From positions 74,842,860 to 74,906,859 of the forward strand of contig CAMZMU010000027.1 of the NCBI GenBank assembly GCA_947311845.1: DNA of 64,000 nt. The letters run 5' to 3'. The position numbers and the translations under genes were made by a program. The notes under the pieces are model-generated. The model worked only from the letters and a program-made list of their open reading frames with translations. It was not told the DNA's origin and did no database searches. Positions 36,666 to 48,963 of this stretch are shown here, one piece after another (positions within the stretch are counted from its first letter, which is position 1; every line of letters begins with the position of its first letter). The DNA comes from Poa pratensis. Taxonomy: Eukaryota; Streptophyta; Magnoliopsida; Poales; Poaceae.

Positions 36666-36830
36666 CTCCCTCTGTTTCAAAATATAAAACTTTCTAACCT
36701 TTCTGACTTTGTACTGGTTCGTACGTATTTAGACATGTTTCAGTGTGTTGATTCACTCGTTTAAGAACGAATTAGGACAAGGTCAGAAAACCTAGAAAGC
36801 CTTAGATTTAACATTTAGAAACCGAGGGAG
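36666..36830. mobile_element. Stowaway MITE (165 bp)
   Basis: The terminal inverted repeat CTCCCTCTGTTTC...GAAACCGAGGGAG is flanked by TA on both sides (36664-36665 and 36831-36832). This is the classic grass Stowaway (Tc1/mariner) form. Confidence 0.88.
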
Positions 36831-36940
36831 TATATTTTAACGGCTGTCTATCCACTCATCATGCATGACAAGACTGAAGAGTAAGCTGATGTCACTCACA
36901 TCTTTATATATATGGATGCTCTTATAGAACTAGATGACCC

Positions 36941-36958
36941 GTTGCGCGACTGCGCAAC
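36941..36958 (-). other. Helitron C 3' terminal hairpin
   Basis: GTTGCGC-GACT-GCGCAAC forms a perfect 7-bp stem with a 4-nt loop, 7 nt before the terminal CTAG. This is the standard subterminal Helitron terminator. Confidence 0.85.
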
Positions 36959-38630
36959 CGCCGGATGTAACTATCACACTATTTCAACATCATTTGATTT
37001 TGAAAGTTTTGGACCTAAATTTATTTCCATGTATGAATTAATAGTGGAAATTTGAACACTGCACTTGCACTACGCAACAGCTGAAAGCAAAACCACATTG
37101 TTATCATAGGCTATGAGAATAAAAAGGATTCCATATTTGTGTATTACACAGAACATAGTCGCACAGACATTTTACTACGGCTTACTCTAAGGATAAATAG
37201 AAAAGCATGAGATTTAATGCATTAGGCATCGGTTCTTGCAGCACGAAATATTGTCTTAGTCTATCACAGAACATGGTTTAGGGAAGTCAGGTTACAACTT
37301 TTCATAGTTAGGGTTGGACGATCGGATGTGGCTCATTGGCTTGAGTACAAACAGCCAGATATCGTCCGCTTCAAGCAGCATGAGCATCGAAAAGGGAACC
37401 GACCAGTACCACCAGGGATATATCACTGGTGGACTATATTGACAGGCAGAACAAAATATAATCCTGCAACACAATGTATCCAGATAGGTATATGAACTTA
37501 GCTATTTTTTTCATCTGGATGAGTGATCAATTTAAAGATGCGGTGCCATTCATCACCTGAATGTAGAGGCATTAACTCGTACATCTAAGCGAGCTCATTT
37601 GAGTAACTTAGTTGTTATGTGTAGAATCTTTAGTAGGTGCAGCAAGCAGTTAACACAATAGGTACTAAGCTAGCTTCAGTAGAGACATTACATCATCTCA
37701 TCGAAACCATGTCAGTCAGAATCAGTGTATAAATCATTTCTTAGATGGTGAAAGGAACAGAGTACAAAATTTTACAAAAGTAACTTAAGTCATTTGTGTT
37801 TAACTTCAAAAAATATAGAGTGGACTGCATATGATTTATAGGAACCTCATTAGATAGCTGGTTGAATGTTGAAGATCAAAAGTGACATTGTTCATGTAGC
37901 AACAGACTTAGGATAATCGAAGAAAGCAAAAAAACTTCCCTGATAGAGAGCCAAAAGAATGATAAAGAAGAATACGAACCAAAAGAGAATGGAATTAAAC
38001 ACAAACATATAGATGCACAAACAAGTGTCTGAAAGAGTACATCAAGTTTGGCCAATATTTAGGCAATAGGATCTGACCGAAGGATATTGTTGTAAGTTTT
38101 CCTTCTTAGCCAGCGGTGGTACGACTAAAAACATGATGTTGGAACAGCATGTCCTTACCAAAATGGTTCAACCACACATGCTTACATAGCTAACACATAA
38201 TCCAATGCTGTAGAAGGGGAGACAAATCCAACAGCAGCATCCAGATAGGCAGCAAGAACTCAGAAGGAGTAGCTGCGTGCAGCAATGCGATGACCACATC
38301 TAATTAGCTTAAGGTAGGCGCTGAGAAGCAGCGGATGTCGAGGCAGACCAGCAGCACTAAATATCCATGAGCCCTCCACCTAGCTTCTGCGAGCTATGCT
38401 CATAACAGGAAGCATCGTTGAAGACATGGCTGTACAGCAGAGAACCTGCCAATAAAAGGAAGACAGTGTTAAATAGCCTTGTAGAAGATAAGCAGATCAT
38501 GAAGGTATCTAAATCGTAGCACCATAACATCAAGATCAAAAGGTGTTTATAAAATCATTCAGCGAATACCTTATGTATAAAGGATCTCTTCAGTAATAGC
38601 AGATCAGCTACTACTTCGGCTTCTTGTTCC
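36959..38630 (-). other. Helitron C non-coding 3' region
   Basis: AT-rich sequence lies between the terminal hairpin and the last recognisable RPA exon. No protein-like frame is visible. It may include the RPA transcript's 3' end. Confidence 0.5.
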
Positions 38631-38634
38631 ATTC

Positions 38635-41543
38635 TTGACAGCAGAAGCAGACCTGATAAACCAAACAAGTGAAAGAGTGAGCAATTGTATTATTCACATG
38701 AAGCTAGTCTATTTTAAATATTCATACATAAGATACTGCACAACAATGCCTAGGAAAGCTGGACCTTTTAGGTTTGGGCAGCAGGATGTCACCATCTTTT
38801 TCCTCACTGGCCTCCATAACATCATCCACCACAGGTCCAGCAGGAAGCTAGGTAGTTTGCAAGTACAAACAAAGCAAAGTATTAGAAGCAATGAATCAGC
38901 AACATGGCTAGAACTATGAAATAGAAAAACTAACATCTGTCTCTTCTTCAGTTGATTTAGCAATATCTGCAACAAGATTTATCTTCTCTTTAGGCGGGGT
39001 TCCAAAGAGAGCACGCCTCGCAGAGCCACGTTTAGGGGCTGTTGACCTGTTACATTCAATAATATATATATAGCGACAATAGAATGGAATAAGGGACTAA
39101 ATAGGCTGTGGCCATATTGGCACAAATGTGTAAGGCAGTACCCTCTAGCTGGAGTTGAAGGGCTTAGCTTGGCAGCAGGAGGAGTAGTTGCCTGTGTTAG
39201 AACAAACACAAATCATGAGGCAAAGAAAGAACAACACATATAACAGGAGGGGATAGACAGAAATCCATCTGAAGGAGTATCCATATGTACTGCAAAAAGC
39301 ATGGATATGATGTCAACTCACCGGGCGAGGAGTGAATGCAACAGGAGGTAAAGCCGGAAGAGCTGATGGAATCTGTATGCCTGAACCGGTAGAGGATGAT
39401 GTCCCAGCAGATTCAGCGGCAGCAGGAATGACAAGCGGAGGTAGCTCAGGCTTGTAAGTCTCCTCAATCCTATTGACTTGGAAGGATAGATTCTCGCCGC
39501 TGTTTAACCTCCATTTCTTGGATATAGAGACCATGAGCTTGTATTTCTGTCCAATGAGGCGGTCAAGTTCTGGCGGGATAGTAGCGTCAAACCTTGCAAC
39601 ACTGGCCATTTCTTCACTTGTGGTATATCCTGGGTGCCTTTGACCAAGCAACTTCATTAACGGCTTTGATAGAGCCTTCATTGCAACCTTGTCAAACATC
39701 ACAAATTCAGCTTCGCCCGTGCCGTCAGATGCAAAAACAGAAACACAGTACCTGTAACCCATAACAAGTAATGTATCAGGCTACCAGCGTCACCAGCTAT
39801 AGCTAGAGGAAGTAATTAACAACTAATTTACTCACGTAAGTTCTGCCTTCACAGAGGTGCAGGTGTTGCCTGAGCAGGTGAACTGATTGCCAGCAAGCTT
39901 AGCAGATTTGCGACATGTCAAACACGAAGGAAACCACCAACGCTGATCACGGCTAACTCTCTCAACAGTGACGGTACAGATGAAACGGTTGTCCTGTAGA
40001 ATCAACATTAGGTAACAGAAACATCATAGCAAGCTTAAAAACAAAACAGCCATGACCAAAAATAGGATCACACAATGTGCTTACCATCTCTTCAAAAGGA
40101 TCTAGTTCAATGAGCTCTAACACAGTTTTATCACTGGGAGCCTGGTGGGCACGGGGCATAATAGCGTCAGGCCCTGTTGGGGTATAGCTGGCCAGAGGAA
40201 CGAACTGCTCTCCAAGTCTACATCAAGGAAAAGACAAGCCTAAATACAAAGATCTATAGGGAAGTAAATAGGACATGAAGCTGCTCCTGGGTACATACCC
40301 TAGACGGAAAGAATTAATATCTGGTATATCCTCATCAATGTACCAGCGACATGGAGAGCTACCGCTCAGACCCAGAATTCCTGTAGCAAAAGCATAGAAC
40401 AAGAAAGGTTAAACTGATGATAACTAAAACACATACTATAGCTTATATGAAATCTGAGAAACCAAACAGCTACAAAATTACTGATTAAGCACATTATCTA
40501 AAACATCAAATGTGTACTGTACAGAAACAAATTAACAGAGCATCATTGCCATTTCATTGTCAAGGCCTAGCTCTGCAAAGAAGGTAAATTGGTAACACCT
40601 ACCACGAGACATCTTAGGTAACAGTCCCACGAAGATAGCAATAACCGGCTCAGTAGCCCCCCAGGCACGAACAGCCTCTGCATCAAATTCAACCGCCCGA
40701 TCACCCCAAAGAACAATCCTCATCTCATTACCTCTACACAGACATAAGGAGGTAAAGAATCAGACATATGCATTATTAGCACAGATAACTGGCATCAACC
40801 AAAAGGCTAATGAACATCGTAACTTACAGCAGGTCGACCAGCATAATTGTCCTTGTGTTTGATGCTGTAATCTGAGCACCTGACTGAACTGGGATGATAT
40901 CAGAAACCATGGTAATCTTTCCCATAACATCTGCACGGAAGTAAATCGGAAAACCAAGGTTAGACACAACACATAAAGGTGAATAACCCAACGATTTAAA
41001 AAAGCACAGTCAAGCATAACACACCAATGAAGCGTGGTGGGGGTCCACCACTGGGAGTTGGGATGTCAGTTAATGCAGTCAAATTGTAGGTGCAGAAAGC
41101 ATAAGTGTCCTCAACGCCATTCTTTATTTCAGCCACGGTAAACCTAGTGAATTGCACCATGAAAGGGCTCTCTACAGGCCTGTATGTTGACCTTGACGGG
41201 GTGCACAGAAACTTCTTGATGACATAGACCTTGCCTTCTTTCAGCACATCTTTGAAGCGGTCCACCATATTTGCAGGGATCTGACCATACATATGAGTTC
41301 CCTGAAGAAATAACACTTGTATTAGGCCAAGAAAGAGGGAAGATCATATAACTTAAGCTGTTATTCATGGCAAACAAAAAATGAGAGATGGGGCACACAC
41401 CTCACTATCAAGGAGGACTAAGTCAGTGTGTTGAATTGGTCCCTCATCCGTCCCCCACGGAAATGCCACATACGAGAAACATAGACACAGATAGTCCACT
41501 TTTGCTCACCGTCATGGATCTGAGAAAGCAAGGAAGTCGCCAT
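38635..41543 (-). pseudogene. RPA70-like single-strand DNA-binding gene of Helitron C
   Basis: Plant Helitrons often carry an RPA large-subunit homologue that could help bind single-stranded DNA during rolling-circle transposition. Eight exons with GT/AG borders can be placed on the minus strand: 41543-41401, 41301-41025, 40930-40827, 40733-40613, 40380-40299, 40217-40085, 39993-39836 and 39751-39322, plus less certain 3' exons down to about 38640. Exon 2 is an N-terminal OB fold (THMYGQIPANMVDRFKD). Exons 3 and 4 form the central OB fold (MRIVLWGD). Exon 7 holds a four-Cys zinc site (CLTC...CSGNTC) and exon 8 the C-terminal OB fold (FASDGTGEAEFVMFD). In exon 1 the reading frame breaks at the C5 run 41452-41456: one base is missing relative to the frame needed to enter exon 2 in phase. 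The copy is probably inactive. Confidence 0.72.
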
Positions 41544-41947
41544 CTGCAATAGCATCACAAAGCTAGTTAAAACAATGAGAAATCTAACATAAGGACCAAC
41601 AAAAAGAGCAGGAACAGATTCACACACAAATAAATCATCGATTTGCAAGCACTACCTGATAATACTTGCTTCTAACAAAAACATCGAGAGAGGATGCAAG
41701 CAGCAAAAGTACATAAGCCAAAGACAACATAACCCAAGAAATAGGAATCCATCATCTCTATTTGCCAAATTATGTAACACAAAACAATGCAGCCAACAAA
41801 AGTACACAAGCTAAAGGCCTAGGACTGTAATATTTCAGAGAACACAGTATCCCGAGTCTCAGAACCGCATGTATATGTAACACAAAATGATGCACCCACC
41901 AAAAGTACACAAGCTAAAGGTCTATACTATGTACATAGCACTGGAGA

Positions 41948-44900
41948 CTATCTGTTAAGCAAGGACTGGAATATTTCAGAGAACACAATATTCCTAGTCT
42001 CAGAACCACATGTACCATCTTCGTTCTCAATCAATATCTTTAGAGCTTTTTTAGAAGTCACACGAGACACCGCCACGTAAAACTGACCATGTGTGAACAC
42101 AGGAGTTTTGAGATATAAACCAACAGCCGCAAGAGTTTGACCCTGGCTCTTGTTAACAGTCATGGCATAAGAAATCCTAATAGGAAACTGACGCCTATGC
42201 AAGGTAAACGGCCATTTAGGATCTTTAACAGTAAGGCATATCCTAGGTATGTACACAACATCTCCAATATTAGAACCAGTCATTACTATTGCCTTAATAA
42301 CCTTTTCAGCAAGTCCAGTAACGATGAGACGAGTCCCATTACATAATCCTGTTGATTGGCTTATATTCCTAATAAGCATGATGGGAACACCTACTTTAAG
42401 CACCAGTCTATGATAAGGAAAGTTGTTAACTTTTACAGTATTTAAGACCTCCACAGGGTAAAAGATATCTATGTTACGTACACCATCGGCTGAGCTTCCT
42501 GTTGAATCACAACTTAAGTACTCTTTTTCTTCCCCAGGCACAAGGGAAAGAACATGGTCATTGATGAGCTCAACTGTTTCATTCATCGGCGTCAAAATAG
42601 CTCTTTCTCTCAAGTAATCAGGGTCTGAATATCTTTCAGAGAAGTCAGGATATACAGCCCCAAATATTGCATCAATTTTATTTTCATCATCAGTATGCAC
42701 CAGATGCTCGCTAGGAATAGTAATCCATGTCGGATCAGAATCTCCTGCCCGTGCCACTGCAGGGAAAACTCCATCACCAATGTCCAGAACCCATTTAGCA
42801 AATGTCGTGGCCTCAGCCTGCACAACAGGATCAGCGTTCTGAACATCCAGCCGCATATTCCTTGTAAGGCTAAGGACTGTGACACCGCGCCACAAAGGAG
42901 AATTTGTTACAGCGGCATTCACAACCTGAGTTCGGGTTCCGCCTTCAATCACCGGTAAGATTTGCCTAAGATCCCCCCCCAGGACCACTATTTTGCCACC
43001 AAATGGCAAAGCGGCCAAGGAGGGGTCACGAGCAGATAGAACATCACGCAGGCTTCTATCTAGGGCCTCAAAACACCTCCTATGTGTCATCAAAGCTTCG
43101 TCCCAGATAATAAGAGACGTGGACTCAATCAAAGATGCAAGCTTGGTATTTCTCCTAATTTCACAGACCCCATTATCATCCAGATCAATTGGTATTTTAA
43201 ACCTAGAATGAGCCGTCCTACCTCCAGGCAATAAAAGCGATGCAACACCTGATGAAGCAACAGTCAAAACAATTCTTTTGTGTCCTCTAAGGTATGTAAC
43301 AAGAGCATTCCAAAGAAAGGTTTTTCCAGTACCACCATGGCCTGACACAAAAAATAAACCATGTTCGTTGTTCCTAACTCGATCAACAATAGCTGTAAAA
43401 GCAGCCCGCTGATCCGCATTGAGTTTCTTTTGCATGTCCTCAGAGGTTTTAAGGAGTGACTCAAAATCCTGAGACATCTCATCACTAATCATGTCAACTT
43501 GAGAGTAGCTTTTATTAGAGCCAGATTTTAAAGGCAAAGCATGATCCAGAATACTACATCCATTTTTAGCAAAGACAATAGTTAATTCATCTAATAGCAT
43601 GTCTTTAAGCTCCTCAGCAGGAACTATGTAGGAGGAATCATCACGAGCAGAGCGTATCCTATACTGAATGTCTTCGGCCATGTAAATCCAGTATTTTTCA
43701 AAAAATAAACTTTCATCAATAACGCCACAGAATATAATCATGGTAACAAACAATCGACGCAACTGATTCCCCATACCCCAAGTTAAAGCCTCATCGAAAG
43801 CATAATACCATTCACTATCATCACCAAGCAAACCCCTGGCAGCACATGCATCTTTAAAAGCCTTATAGACAACACCATTATAAGTTCTAACATCAGCATA
43901 ACAAGTTGCGCCTTTAACAAGCATCAGCAGCATTCTAAGATAATAAAGTTCACCAGTAGAAGGATGCACATAGTATATTCTACCGATTTTGTCACCCTGT
44001 TTTCTACTAACCCAAGTTCTATCCTTTCCTATCCAAGTCCACTCAGTAGGGAAATCACAATATGATAAAGATCTGGCACTTTCATGCACAGTATTAGCAA
44101 CAAACCATTCTGTCAACATAGTTTTCTGGAGCATGCTATCGTTAATGATTGCAGGAAGGTTAGACTTTGCACGGAAACGTACGATATGTTTATTTAGCAG
44201 GTGTACAGCAAGCCTTTCAACAGATGGTTTTTTGCTGTGAATATCATATCCATAGCATCTCCAAAAGGAATCATGAGTACAGATGTAACGACACTCTCTA
44301 TATTCCTGGATTTCATCTACGCCCTCACCATGGGTTTCAACAGAATTTTGTATCCTTTGAAATAGAGCCTTTGAGTAATCAGGGCCTTTGGTAACATACT
44401 TGTATAGGTACTTTATGACATGAGTCTTATTGCACCATTCAACATTTATGTGAGCCTGGTATTTTTTTAGCAACGCCATGTTGTAAGGAACAACATGGCT
44501 ATTGTCAAGCCTGGTTTTATGTTTAAAAACAAAACGGCCATTACTGCGCCTCCGATAAATAGGGAAACCAGCTTCATCAAGAGAGGTATCATTTTGAAAT
44601 TCTTTAGGAAATTTTTTTGAACACCGGCCATCTTTCATACATGGACATTTAGGATGGTCAGGGCCACACGGGCCATGCATCATAAATTCAGCAACAAGGA
44701 CATACCCAAGAGGGTCCTCTACAGGATCAGGTAGCTCTGCTGAGATAAATGAATCAATTAAGGCAGGGCTCACCTCGCCCCTTTTCTTTTTGTTTTGCCA
44801 AACAAGTATGTGCGCGTGTGGTAAGCCCCTTTTCTGAAATTCTACAGTATGCAGCACTGAAACAAAACAGATGATCAAAATACAAAAAGACAAACAGAGA

Positions 44901-47140
44901 AACAGAAGACCAACAAGACGGAAAAGAATCAGCAGCCGAAGGATTAATTAGTAATTACCTGCGACAACAGGGCCAAACGCTTTTCCCTCTTTTATATCAT
45001 GGAGATACTCATTAAGTTTCATGTTGTAAACCCTAACAGTCATGTCAGCTCGGTTGTGTGGCCTTTGTCCTGGTTCAGAAGAAAGTGCCTCCGTAATCTC
45101 AGGCCACTTGGGGTTGCACGTGAATGTGGTAAAAATATCTGGAGCACCATGAACACGGGAGACAGCTACTGCATCTTGAAAGTTCTCCACCATATAGCGA
45201 CGGCCACCGATGAACGAAGAGGGCAGTATGTTCTTTTTACCAACAGAGCTCCCGTCCATGCGTCCTTCTCCAACTGCATCTACAAGGCCTTGCAGATTCT
45301 CGGCCCTCATATCGTCGTTGCTTAGCAAGATAAAACGAAGCCTACATTCATCAATGCAAGCACGAGAGTCCACTATAGCCTGATCAGACAATAAACCACA
45401 TGAAAGGTAAGGGTTATGCTGGCCCTCCTTATAGTGAGCACAAAACGAATAGAAGTCCTGCATGGTCACTTTCTGTCTTTTTGAGGTGTCCAAGGGATCT
45501 ATTCCAAGGTACTTAACACCCAGCTGAAACCCACGCTCACCGTATGGAAACAGAAGAGGGTATTGTAGAGCCATATAAGCAGGATGTAAAGAAGATATCT
45601 GCTGTAAATGGGTACCTCTACCACGCACTATTATGTCCCGACAAGGAGTCTCCAAGGTAAGTTCCCCAACCACTAAGCACGCAAGCTCATCGGTGGAAGG
45701 CAGGTTATACTGAGGGCCATCATCAGGACCAGGAGCAACTATACGAATGGAGACCTCAGCAAAGCTATTTTCTAATAGCACCTCCTTAGCCATGCGCCAT
45801 TTTTTGACAAGAGAATTATGGGTATCAAGCATTTTAGTAAGCTCATTAACAATCGATATATCTAAACCCCCCTCAGTTTTATCATCCTTGTGTAAAGCCT
45901 GTATTCGATTATCGGCCTCATTTCCACCGTGATATGAATATAACTCTGCAAATTTTGGCCGTTCTCCTTCTTGAGGTAGAAGGGACCCCATTCTGTGACA
46001 GACCTGGCCAGATATTTTGAAAATGTTTGGACCACCACCATTGTTTAGGGAACGGTCTATGGTTGCTCCCATGGAAGTAAAAGCAAAGAGGCAATTGTAC
46101 TGTCGAATTTTTTCAATAAAATCCTTGCTACGTGAAGGACCAGCAAAGTTAATTAGCTCTTGAAGAAACGGAGGCGGTTTCTTGAACGGTTGAACAAAGA
46201 CCTTCCCTCCTTTGCAGCAATTGTTGTAGACAATTCGTCTATTTATTATCGAAGAAGCCGACCACCCTCTCCTGGAACCAATAGCTGGATGTGCATTTAG
46301 CACACATAAACGCTGGGCCACCATAATAAGACCTCGGATAGTATCCAGCTACAGGAAAGCCTCATCTTCAGTCACAAACACGGCGAATATAAGAACACCC
46401 AACGCAGGCAAACAAAGCACACAGTGCAAACCTTACCTTTTAAAATTTCAGCTTCTTCAGCCGTGAAGCCAACCCAAGAAGGGTCTGAGGGTGAAGAAAA
46501 AGGAGCGTCTGTATGAACCACACACAGAGAGAAATTCACTGGACGTACACAGCAGCTAACAAACTGAACCAAACTACCAGTGAGGAAGCTAGGTCTGCAC
46601 CTGGCGTACGACCCATCTTTCTATCGTGTATAACCTTGCGTATCTTGCGATTCTTAGCAGCAACCTCCTTACTAAGAAATGGGAAAAAACCATCTCCTAT
46701 AGCAAATCAAACAAGACAATGAAAGAAGTAGCAGTGAGGCACCATCAGGCAGGACGAAAGAGCACTCAACAAGAAAATGTAAAGGACCTACGTTTTCTCT
46801 TGCGATACCATGATATCAAAGGTCTGTCACGCACGGGCTGCACCGTTTGTCGGTGAGGGGCACGATGAATGCGGCTCTCGGCAGGAGGAGGATTCACGGC
46901 CACGGCACAATTTCTTCCAGGAACTGCACGATGAATGCGACGACCAGCAGGAGGAGGATTCACGGCCACATCACCAGTTATTCCAGGAACTGCACGATGA
47001 ATGCGACGACCAGCAAGAGGAGCAGGCACCACCACATAACGCGTCGATGGACGAACATCATGATGACTGCGACGAACAGCAAGAGGAGCAGCCGCCGGCA
47101 CATAAGGAACTCTTGGACCAACAACACGAGGGCGAACCAT
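41948..47140 (-). pseudogene. Helitron C Rep-helicase (RepHel) gene, one frameshift
   Basis: This is the Helitron transposase: an HUH nuclease that nicks and rejoins DNA, fused to a PIF1-type 5'-3' helicase. Exons on the minus strand are 47140-46792, 46696-46601, 46508-46437, 46348-44959 and 44856-41948, with GT/AG borders and agreeing phases. The N terminus (MVRPRVVGPRV) holds a 22-residue repeat. Exon 4 opens with a Cys site (FMCAKC) and then the Helitron-like N domain with YNNCCKGGKV. Exon 5 has the HUH motif (GLPHAHIL, near 44815), the two-Tyr motif (IKYLYKYVTKG, near 44400), Walker A (GGTGKT, near 43325), Walker B (IIWDEAL) and the C-terminal NKSQGQTL with AVSRVTS. In exon 4 the phase-correct frame meets TAG at 46241-46239; a 1-nt shift between 46255 and 46267 restores it. 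Everything downstream stays open, so decay is slight. Confidence 0.85.
46861..47110 (-). repeat. 66-bp tandem repeat in the RepHel N terminus
   Basis: CACGATGAATGCG recurs at 46861, 46927 and 46993, with a diverged copy at 47059. The exact 66-bp period equals 22 codons, so the frame is preserved. On the coding (minus) strand each unit contains AVNPPPAGRRIHRAVPG or a variant. Confidence 0.85.
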
Positions 47141-47654
47141 GGCACCGATGCTAGGGCACAGGCAGAAGAAAGGGCATGGCGAAATAACTGGTAATCACAG
47201 GAAAAACAAATAACTAAGGCGGAAGCAACACAAACTAAGAAACCTACTGAATGTACAAAATAAAAACATGGCCCAGAAAAAAGAACTCTAAGAGAATGCA
47301 CATTGATTTATAACATAATGGACGAAGCCTAAAGTTTTTTCATAAAATAAAGAAAGAGGAACAGACTAAATAAACACACAAAAAGAGCACAAACCAAATG
47401 AAAAGACGGCCACTCTCCCGAACAAACTAAACCAAGGGACAGAAAGAGAAGAAAAAATCGAACTGAATCTTTATTGAATCTGTTTTTTCAAATAAAAATA
47501 GTATATAAAAGGTCTATAGATTTTTAATAAAAATAAAAGCCCCGAAGAAGCCCATCCAGAAATCCTAGACCCAAAAGGCTCGGCAAAGGGAAGTCACATA
47601 AATCAAGCACAACTGAATGATAGGCCAATATTCACAGAAACCATTTATACCATG

Positions 47655-47990
47655 TCTAAAAGAAAACTTAAAAGAAAAGGACCTAAGTCCTTGAACAAAA
47701 TGAACCAAGGGAAGTTCACTGACAAAAGAAAGTAAAGCAAGATAAGCAGCAATTTACTGTCTAAAAGAAAACTTGAAAGAAAAGGACCTAAGTCCTTGAA
47801 CAAAATGAAGCAAGGGAAGTTCACTGTCAACAGAAAGTAAACAAAGTAAAGCAAGATAAGGAGCAATTTATTTGAAAGGTAAACAAAGAAATAAAAGGAC
47901 CTAAGTTTTTGAACAAACTAAACCAAGGAAAGCTCACTGATAAAAGAAATCAAACAAAGTAAACCAAGATAAGCATGATCCTACTTGAAA
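47655..47990. repeat. 106-116-bp tandem repeat in Helitron C
   Basis: Three copies start near 47655, 47761 and 47875. Each contains AAAGGACCTAAGT, TTGAACAAA, GAAGTTCACTG (or GAAAGCTCACTG) and AAGATAAGCA/GG. The third copy is the most diverged. They lie between RepHel and the Helitron 5' end. Confidence 0.75.
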
Positions 47991-48089
47991 GGCAAAGAAA
48001 GAGAAACAAAGAGAAGCAAAGCAAGGTAATTAAAAGGAAAATAGAATGGAAAAGGTCTAAACAGTCATAAGCCCTAAAGAAGCCCATAC

Positions 48090-48245
48090 AGAAACCCTAA
48101 ACCAAACAGGCCCATGAAAGCAATACTATGAGTAAATGAAGCCCACATAGAAATACTAGGCCCATACTGAATGCTAGACTATGAGTAAATGAAGCCCACA
48201 TAGAAATATTAAGCCCAGTAGGCCCAACAAAGGGAAGCCACATAA
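48090..48245. repeat. Short repeats around ATGAGTAAATGAAGCCCACATAG
   Basis: Two copies of ATGAGTAAATGAAGCCCACA, at about 48128 and 48181, are each followed by TAGAAATA and a gCCCA-containing stretch. They are probably another local duplication in the Helitron 5' region. Confidence 0.55.
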
Positions 48246-48502
48246 ATGCTGTCTCAGCTTGATGAGAGGACACATAATAATCCTGAACTCAGAAGGGACA
48301 AAGACAACAAGGAGGAAGAGAAGGGCGTAGACCAGAATCCATGGGCTTTCTTGACTACACAAACCTAAATCCATGGGTTTTTTTAAATAAATGGAAGGCG
48401 GGACCAGGAGGAAGAAGAAGCCAAGGGCATTTTATTTCAATAACTGCAGAGAATCACAAACAACACAAGAATGCTAGTAGGCGCAGTTACACAGTGCAGG
48501 CA

Positions 48503-48963
48503 TTAAGCCTGGCGCAGGGACGATACAAGCCACGCGAACAACAGCTGCCAATCAAACGACACCTGCCTCACATTTTGGTCCACGACAGGAACAATAGGGA
48601 CACCATGGGGAACTAACACTCGCCTACCCTCCCTCTCTAACCGTGCAACACAACGAACAGCCGACGCAGCGACTGCAACTGCAGAACGCACAGAGTCCCT
48701 ATACACTAACATGGCATCGTAGTTGAAGTCTCGGACAACGAACCCATATACTCCTTGCAAAAACCTGATGGCCTCCATGGCAGCCTAGTCATAAGCATCC
48801 AAGCAGCCAGACCAAGCGACACTCCAGAAGAACTTCCTCTCGCCTACCGTGCCCACGCCATCACTCGGAAGCTCAAGTTCGACCCCAGCAAGCACGGACC
48901 CATCCTCAGTAACCTCACGTAGGTAAAACAATGCAGGCAAAGCACAATGCACTGCAAGGGTCT
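48503..48963 (-). pseudogene. Unidentified protein-coding segment in Helitron C, in-frame TAG
   Basis: The frame opens after a good acceptor (TCCTATTTTAG) at 48964 and reads about 58 residues containing LAVHCALPALFYLREV and RKFFWSVAWSGCLDAYD. A TAG follows at 48787-48785. The same frame then continues AAMEAIRFLQGVYGFVVRDF to a stop at 48503. Composition on both sides of the TAG looks like real protein (mixed hydrophobic, acidic and aromatic residues), and the frame does not shift, so a single nonsense change is likely. I do not recognise the family. It is either a third Helitron gene or a captured host fragment. Confidence 0.5.

Noticed and set aside
46810..47154. 114-codon plus-strand frame with repeated HDECDDQQEE units
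   Set aside because: It is the reverse of the RepHel N-terminal repeat; the minus frame has the correct splice donor and downstream exons.
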